Origin: Solenopsis invicta
Taxonomy: Eukaryota; Arthropoda; Insecta; Hymenoptera; Formicidae
Direction: 5' to 3'
DNA: 64,000 nucleotides
Assembly (NCBI RefSeq): GCF_016802725.1
Contig: NC_052668.1
Span: 22,748,501 to 22,812,500 of the forward strand
Position numbers and translations under genes: made by a program. Positions within the stretch are counted from its first letter, which is position 1, and the number at the start of each line of letters is the position of its first letter. The notes under the pieces are model-generated. The model was not told where the DNA came from and searched no databases. It saw nothing but the letters and a program-made list of their open reading frames with translations. Shown piece after piece: positions 59,601-64,000 of this stretch.

Positions 59601-60665
59601 TTTTAAAATTATATAACTCGAAATAATTACAATCATCAAATCATAAATTTAATATTTCATTTGTAAATAAATTTATTTTAAATAAATTGCTTTTTTATGT
59701 GAACATTTTTTCTTTTATAACTTTTTCCTTTTATATAGATTTTTAATTTAGGAAAAAACCATTGAAAATTAAAATTTATAAATAAATAGCTAAAAATTAA
59801 ATCTTTTAAAATTACTTAAGTTATTAACTTTTTATTTTATTATTTAATTTTGTAATTAATTATACTGCTCAACTCTATAGAATACGAAAAAATACTTGTT
59901 CGAATAACTCATGCTTAGTAACAAATTTATAAGAAAAATACATGAATGATGCGCAGTGTTCTCTCCCAAGAAAAATTCTAATGCCAAGCTGGTTGCAAAA
60001 TTTCTCGGCTTTTATATAAAGTAACGATGTTTAGGGACAAACTAAATATATTAGAACTAGACAATTGCGCGAGCTACACTGAGGATATTTTTGTTATACA
60101 GCACAAAATATGGCATGTACAAACCGAAGTGTGGAATATCCAATTTGATGATGTCATGGGGCCATGACGAGTACTTGTACCGCTTACTCGTTCATAACAA
60201 GAGCAAATTACCGAAGGAGGCTTTAGCTGTAATTCGTTATCACTCCTTTTATCCCTGGCACGCTGGCGGTGACTATATGCACTTCTGTACCTCAGAAGAT
60301 ATCGAGATGCTGAAATGGGTGACAGAATTTAAGTAAGTTAACCATCAAATAATTTAAATGCAAGATATAATACAAAAGACAAAAAACTAGTTAAATCCAA
60401 TTATTATTAAATTATAAATTATGATTTGGTAAATTAACAATAGTTGTAAGACTTATCTAATATATAATTAAACAATTTTAATAATAAAATTAGAAGATAA
60501 CATTAAATTATGAGAGTTATATGTCAATTATTAATTGGATGCAAAATATTTTCCAGCAAATTTGATCTTTACACTAAGAGTGGCAGCAAGCCAGACATCG
60601 AGAAATTATGGCCTTATTATGAAAAATTGATTGACGAATACATCCCTGGCGTGATTGAATGGTGA
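56683..60665 (+). CDS. Miox: Inositol oxygenase (myo-inositol to D-glucuronate)
   Basis: A cytosolic di-iron enzyme that cleaves myo-inositol with O2 to D-glucuronate, the first step of inositol catabolism. Six exons: 56683-56700, 58016-58202, 58424-58632, 59231-59367, 60102-60332 and 60557-60665. They give 296 residues, against 285 in human. All six iron ligands of the family are present: His109 (VHAFQTAE), His134 and Asp135 (GLIHDLGK), His205 (SWGHDEYLY), His231 (IRYHSFYPWH) and Asp264 (NKFDLY). Each is offset by exactly 11 from the human numbering I recall. Substrate-loop features DTFPVGC and NPDGKDSRY are intact, and the C-terminus PYYEKLIDEYIPGVIEW is typical. Exon 1 encodes only MPVTTT. 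The start at 56683 (TAGAATGC) is the only ATG with a suitable donor just downstream. Confidence 0.96.
56701..58015 (+). other. Miox: MIOX intron 1
   Basis: A 1.3-kb AT-rich intron separating the six-codon first exon from the rest. It contains a 23-bp poly(A) tract at 57875-57897. No other feature. Confidence 0.75.
57875..57897. repeat. Poly(A) tract in MIOX intron 1
   Basis: About 23 consecutive A followed by GAAGAAG. There is no adjacent retroelement body that I recognise. Confidence 0.85.
58633..59230 (+). other. Miox: MIOX intron 3
   Basis: A 598-bp AT-rich intron (donor AAA|GTAAAA, acceptor TATTGCAG) that contains the hairpin listed next. Confidence 0.75.
58938..59022. repeat. Intronic hairpin with about 40-bp arms
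   Basis: AGTCTGTTATACATACTACG.. pairs with ..CGTAGCACATACAACAGACT, and pairing continues inward (TTCAGATAAAGATT against AATCTTAGTCTGAA) to a loop of under 10 nt. It lies wholly in MIOX intron 3. It could be a MITE or an hpRNA/miRNA-like precursor. Confidence 0.85.
59368..60101 (+). other. Miox: MIOX intron 4
   Basis: A 734-bp intron, more than half of it occupied by a family D repeat (59446-59880). Confidence 0.75.
59446..59880. mobile_element. Dispersed AT-rich repeat, family D copy 2
   Basis: Starts GCAGGGCTGGATAAGTTTA and ends TATACTGCTCAACTCTATAG. The right end is an imperfect inverse of the GGGTTGGGTAGGTTAAT start of copy 3 (63134), so the family may have short terminal inverted repeats. 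Related blocks also occur at 47858-48002. Confidence 0.55.
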
Positions 60666-63133
60666 TTTTCCTCTATACTTATTATTATGTTCCTATTGTG
60701 CGTAATTCATATGGTATTTTAAATGACGATTGTTATATGAAAATAATATAAAAGCTATATTTATGATTAATCAGATATATACATAAGAATTTTATAATTT
60801 TAATAAGAGTATATAAGACTTTAAGAGTTTATAAGTATACAAGTACATATTGACAATAAGGAATATTATTATTACTGTATCTTATCAGTAATGTTTATAC
60901 CGATACATATAATAAGTGATACCGATATCGGTATCATATATATATATAATATACAGTATTCCTGGATTTACAAACTGTAATAGTATGTTCTACATTCTGT
61001 GAATTCAAACGTTTCAAACAGGAACCATGACTAGAAGAAACAGACAAGATAAACATCATCGAATGACATGTCACTTGATCTTTATCTTGTGCCATTTATA
61101 TCGTTTCAAAAATAGCAAGTTTATCGGGCATAAGTCATGTCAAGAAATGAGACAAAATTCACGATGCAACAATGGTCATATTTTCGCTTAGAATTTTTAA
61201 GCATTTAAGGATCTAAATTCATATAACATTCTTTTCTTATTTTTGCTCACAGAACAAATTGTTAAAGTTTGTACGGAAAATTCGGGAATATCCTATATAG
61301 ATTATAATAACATGTAGACATATATTAGACATACTCTTATAATATATTATACGTGCTATGCGAAAAAAAAGTTAAAATCTAAGTCATATTAATCAAAACT
61401 AATTAGATCAAATAAAAAATAAAATGCCTTAAAAGAGTCAACGCAGTTGTTGCGTAAATTTATATCTGTTTATTAAGACAAATAAATTTACTTTATTAGT
61501 AAAATAAAGTAAATTAAATAATAGTACGTACGTTTTAATCTTTTGGATCCTGTTCGGTGCAGATGTTGGTTGCTCAGTGTAAAAATTTGCAAACTTTGTT
61601 CGATGTGCATCCTTATTCAAGACAATAAAATGAGATGCACAATCAGTTAAAACTGATGTTGAATTAGGTCATAATGTCGATTTTTTAATAGTTAACTGTA
61701 ATAAAAATAAAGTATTAAGATCGTGCATGTCGTAAAGTTTGAAAGATATAATTAAAGATGTTTAGCTCGAATTTAAAACAAAAATAAAATATAGGTATAA
61801 AATGAAATATAATAATTAAATCATTTAAAATAAATATAATAAATTAGAGACTTATATGAATAAAAAAAGAAAAGTGCGAGAGAAAGAGGACACATGTTGA
61901 CTACATATTAACAACGAAGAGTAAAAGTTTGTTAGGGGAAGACACAAATATAAACACTTCTTTCCTTCAGTATGATAAAGATACATCACCGCCAAAGAGG
62001 CAAGCTATAAACTTTTCTTGTAATACTAAGAAACTATTGAGAAAAGAAAACTATTTATCTTGGTTGATTTGTTATTACAGAGCCTAAATGAATTAATGTT
62101 ATTTTAATGTTAAGCTCACTTTACATGTTCTAAAAAATTTGTGACAGAATTAAAAAAAGAAACATTCGAAAAAAAGCAATAAAATAGTCTATACATAAAT
62201 TTAAATCAAATTATGGTTCGTATAATATAATAATTTTTCTGATCTATAATTATATTCATAATTTGATATATAAAACTATAAATAAAAGTTTATCTTGGAA
62301 TCTGTCCTAATTATAGATTAAATGGGTTTTAGATATAAGTAACTATAAACAAAATCAAATTCAATGATTGTGTTTATCTGGGACTAGTCATATCCCAAAA
62401 TATAATTCGCGAAACTTCGAAAAGCAATCTGACAACTTCACCATGAGCTATTACACTGCTCGTTCGTAATAGCCGGCCAACGCATTCTTCCGCGATTCCC
62501 GCACACGATTCGCCGAGCGCCCGGTGCTTACGTACGTTCCGAAAATTGGCGCGCGCGTAAAGTTTCCAAGCGTATAAAATTGATTAGGCTTATACGCGCT
62601 ACCCGGCGCGATGATAAAGATCGCGGTTGTCCCGATTAGATGACTAATCCGTCCGTTAAACGGTGCGCGCGAAGGGGAGCTTGACTCACGCGGGCCGGCC
62701 GATACTTCGAATGAAGAATTCGTTTTCTAGGAACCGTTCATTTGTATCAATGTACTCGTAAGGTCATGCACTGAGAATCACAATCCTCTGTAACAAGATA
62801 ATCCCAAGAATAATTAATTTCCTTATAATTTATATATGTTTAAAATATATATAAAAATATAATTATTAGTATGATCATTTATTATCAACATTGATCATAG
62901 GTGAGCCGGACATGAACAAGCACATTTGGCGAACAGGGAAACCCTGCTGAGTAATCAAGATGTATTTTATAAGTTTTATTATTACGTTATGTGTATATGT
63001 ATATATATGTAAAATTTTCTTGTTACATTTGGAGGTGTAATCCAAAACAAAATTAATGTAGATAGCAAAGTCGTGAAGGTGATATAGTTAACGACGGGGT
63101 TTCCCGCGCGTTGTCATGCTCTTATCATATATT

Positions 63134-63310
63134 ACTAGGGTTGGGTAGGTTAATATTTTTTTTAAATTAAAGTTAATGGCTTATAAATTTAATTTAGTTA
63201 TGTTAAAATTGCAAAAATAAAAAACCAACTTACAATCAGTTAAAAGTTGCGTTAAGATTAAGTTAATTTTAATAAGCATTTATATTAAATTAGAATGTAA
63301 TTTTTTTTTA
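63134..63310. repeat. Dispersed AT-rich repeat, family D copy 3
   Basis: Starts AGGGTTGGGTAGGTTAATA, then AAGTTAATGGCTTATAAATT and AGTTAAAAGTTGCGTTAAGA, in the same order as copies 1 and 2. A separate foldback (63347-63528) follows, possibly inserted in this element, whose remainder may run to about 63655. Confidence 0.55.
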
Positions 63311-63346
63311 ATTACTCTAAACACCAAAACAAATACAATATAAATC

Positions 63347-63528
63347 AAATTAGTATCATACTATCAATTCATTGTTTCATATATAACAACAGACATAATT
63401 TGCTTACATGAAAAAAGTTTTTATCTTTGTGCAAGCAAATTATGTTTGTTTATGATTACAAAATCTTCCAAAAAGATTTTATATTCTTGCTTATATATAA
63501 AACAATGAATTGCTGATTTGATACTAAT
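63347..63528. mobile_element. Foldback element with nested hairpin
   Basis: The outer arms pair: AATTAGTATCATACTATCAA and TTCATTGTTTCATATATAA on the left, TTATATATAAAACAATGAAT and GATTTGATACTAATT on the right. An inner hairpin pairs ACAGACATAATTTGCTTAC with CAAGCAAATTATGTTTGT. Non-coding. Confidence 0.75.
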
Positions 63529-64000
63529 TTTTTTCTGTGTAAAAATTGACTAAGTTACATTAAGAGTTAACTTTTTGTACTAGTTGTATTATTTACCTTT
63601 TAACTCTTTAATTAATCACTACACACTACATATTACTAATAATAGCTGAACTTTTGACACAGGGATCCGTTGAACGTGTAGAGGCTCCTAGGAAGTTTTC
63701 AATAAACCGGACAATCTACTGTGCTCCATGGCCTTGATAAACTGACAACGTTTCGCGTCGCCATAATGAAGCGCAGCCTCTTTATCGGCGACAGTATTAT
63801 CTCGTCCTGTAGTTGCATTTTCGCATTGTGTCCGGAAGTTTTCAGATTGCACCCGCACGAAATGTCCTTGCAAGTGTAGAACACGGTGAGAACGGAGAAA
63901 CCGGGACGATGATGTAGAAAAACAGAGCTTGCTCAGGCAATGTTTCGGAGATAATTGAAGCTGAATTCATTGCACACATGACCTAAAAAAAACTGCAAGT

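Larger units (their letters stand above)
60666..64000. other. Downstream region without a recognised gene
   Basis: About 60666-62400 is AT-rich and includes the MIOX 3' UTR. About 62440-62720 is GC-rich with CpG-dense segments and might be a regulatory element. About 63134-63660 is repeat DNA. About 63660-64000 is of mixed composition with two overlapping 61-codon minus-strand ORFs that show no family. Confidence 0.55.

Noticed and set aside
63688..63884. Two overlapping 61-codon minus-strand ORFs near the window end
   Set aside because: No family, no splice context, and two frames open at once.
1..64000. tRNA, rRNA or CRISPR features
   Set aside because: I looked for tRNA B-box-like GTTCRANNC motifs in plausible contexts, rRNA-like blocks and regularly spaced repeats, and found nothing convincing. 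A tRNAscan/Infernal run would settle the RNA question.

Overview
The window is nuclear DNA from an insect, most likely a hymenopteran. The genes carry spliceosomal introns with GT..AG ends. AT-rich introns and spacers alternate with CpG-rich 5' regions. All five recognisable proteins (glucosidase II beta, RNF11, Lines, SFSWAP, MIOX) are metazoan, and Lines in particular points to an arthropod-like gene set. The order Hymenoptera is an inference from base composition and general protein character. Nothing bacterial, viral or CRISPR-like was seen.

Layout. (1) 1-2237: AT-rich DNA with two short tandem duplications and no recognised exon. (2) 2238-32687 (+): one large gene of at least 12 coding exons. 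The N-terminal part resembles the vertebrate CRACD/KIAA1211 family; the C-terminal half is a Ser/Lys-rich region built from repeated SKSSESxxxLD-type motifs. A 17.7-kb intron splits it, and there are candidate internal alternative first exons near 7968 and 29129. (3) 37236-35589 (-): glucosidase II beta (GCS2beta/PRKCSH), two coding exons. (4) 39769-40642 (+): RNF11 RING E3, two coding exons, with a long 3' UTR. (5) 45813-44068 (-): Lines (lin), uninterrupted coding sequence with a probable 5'-UTR intron and a uORF-rich leader. (6) 48555-54100 (+): SFSWAP, the suppressor-of-white-apricot splicing regulator, eight exons, head to head with lin. (7) 56683-60665 (+): myo-inositol oxygenase, six exons with all six iron ligands present. 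(8) 60666-64000: AT-rich spacer with repeats and one GC-rich patch, no recognised gene.

The genes have unrelated jobs: actin or cytoskeletal regulation (inferred), ER glycoprotein folding, ubiquitin ligation, Wnt/Hedgehog patterning, splicing control and inositol catabolism. There is no sign of a functional cluster. The only regulatory coupling suggested by layout is the divergent lin/SFSWAP pair.

The non-coding DNA holds several families of short foldback (MITE-like) elements, some present two to four times in the window, plus isolated near-perfect hairpins. The most notable are a 30-bp-arm hairpin between lin and SFSWAP, a 130-bp foldback in the GCS2beta 5' region, and a hairpin in MIOX intron 3. 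All exon boundaries were placed by hand from reading frame and GT/AG sites and should be read as predictions.
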